From Bacteroidota bacterium (GTDB lineage Bacteria > Bacteroidota > Bacteroidia > Chitinophagales > Chitinophagaceae): a stretch of DNA of 6,332 nt. A program made the translations under genes and the position numbers. The stretch lies in the NCBI GenBank assembly GCA_947461015.1, contig CANHIR010000113.1:1-6332 (forward strand). Reading direction: 5' to 3'. This document shows, one piece after another, positions 5,799 through 6,332 of the stretch. Positions within the stretch are counted from its first letter, which is position 1. Every line of letters starts with the position of its first letter. The notes beneath the pieces are model-generated. The model ran no database searches, was not told where the DNA came from, and saw only the letters and a list, made by a program, of their open reading frames with translations.

Positions 5799-6332
5799 AT
5801 GAAAAAAATATTATTCCCATTATTGTTTTGTTTGCCATTCATTTCGATGGCTCAAAACATAGATAGAACCAAAGCGCCAGCACCGGCTAAAGCGCCATTA
5901 ATTCAGGTAGGAAGCCCTGTAAAATACACATTGGCCAATGGCTTGCAAGTATTTGTAGTAAAAAATACCAAATTGCCAAGGGTGTCAGCCACCCTTGCTT
6001 TAGACTTGGATGGATTTACAGAAGGCAATAAAGCAGGCTTGGCAGACATTGCTGGTCAATTATTAAAAAGAGGCACGCAAACAAAATCGAAAGCCGTTTT
6101 AGATGAAGCGGTGGAATATTTAGGAGGTAGTTTGTCTACTTCAAGTATGTCTGCATCGGCAAGTTCATTAAAAACGAATTTCCCTCAATTAATGACTTTA
6201 ATGTCGGAAGTGGTTTTACATCCTGCTTTGTCTGCTGATGAATTAGAGAAAGTAAGAAAACAAACTATTTCAGGAATTGAATCTAATAAGGATGATGCGG
6301 ATGCGATTTCAAATAATGTAATGAAGAAATTA
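5799..6332 (+). CDS. M16 family non-catalytic subunit, exported, N-terminal part
   Basis: The first 178 residues of a second M16 protein; the gene runs off the window. A signal peptide (residues 1-18, probable cut at SMA/QN) is followed by an Ala/Pro-rich linker, APAPAKAP (26-33), and then the M16 opening VKYTLANGLQVFVVKN (41-56). Where active members have H-x-x-E-H after the GLA turn, this protein reads GLADIAGQLL: Asp83, Gly86 and Gln87 replace the two zinc His and the catalytic Glu. LKRGT (89-93) then aligns with the usual L-x-x-GT region, so this is a natural substitution in an intact frame and not a frameshift. Inactive M16 chains pair with an active chain, as in MPP alpha/beta and in bacterial heterodimers, to form the closed substrate chamber. 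Close linkage to the active gene supports this. The translation is mine, from the ATG at 5799. Confidence 0.88.
   Translation, partial: MKKILFPLLFCLPFISMAQNIDRTKAPAPAKAPLIQVGSPVKYTLANGLQVFVVKNTKLPRVSATLALDLDGFTEGNKAGLADIAGQLLKRGTQTKSKAVLDEAVEYLGGSLSTSSMSASASSLKTNFPQLMTLMSEVVLHPALSADELEKVRKQTISGIESNKDDADAISNNVMKKL

Overview
The window looks like chromosomal DNA from a Bacteroidota bacterium. The basis is AT-rich coding sequence, A/T-rich leaders with no Shine-Dalgarno sequences, a Bacteroidota-type promoter (TTTG, 21 bases, TACATTTG), and protein variants typical of that phylum. The MiaA and M16 sequences suggest the Chitinophagaceae or a near relative, but this is an impression from the sequence and was not tested by a search. 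All seven genes are on the + strand.

Layout. Bases 3-275 hold the C-terminal end of a TsaC/Sua5-type threonylcarbamoyl-AMP synthase (t6A37 in tRNA). Bases 307-1329 encode a GT9 (heptosyltransferase-like) glycosyltransferase. Bases 1342-2763 encode a CCA-adding enzyme with an HD domain. Bases 2789-3430 encode a PRiA4_ORF3-like protein with a very acidic tail. Bases 3464-4357 encode MiaA (i6A37 in tRNA), with a TTG start. An 88-base AT-rich gap follows. Bases 4446-5777 encode an exported M16 zinc protease, and 5799 to the window end holds the start of a second exported M16 protein whose zinc-binding motif is lost.

How they fit together. Three of the first five genes make or mature tRNA: t6A at position 37, the 3' CCA end, and i6A at position 37. 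They are tightly spaced (12 to 33 bases) and are probably co-transcribed, with an extra internal promoter just before cca. The GT9 enzyme (cell-envelope sugar transfer) and the PRiA4_ORF3-like protein (function unknown) sit within this group. The two M16 genes form a separate unit and probably encode an active/inactive heterodimeric periplasmic protease.

Most of the window is housekeeping. I see no CRISPR array, RNA gene, transposase, insertion-sequence ends or phage gene. The less ordinary points are the orphan PRiA4_ORF3-like protein with a repeat-built acidic tail, a probable leaderless cca transcript, the TTG start of miaA, and the degenerate active site in the second M16 protein.
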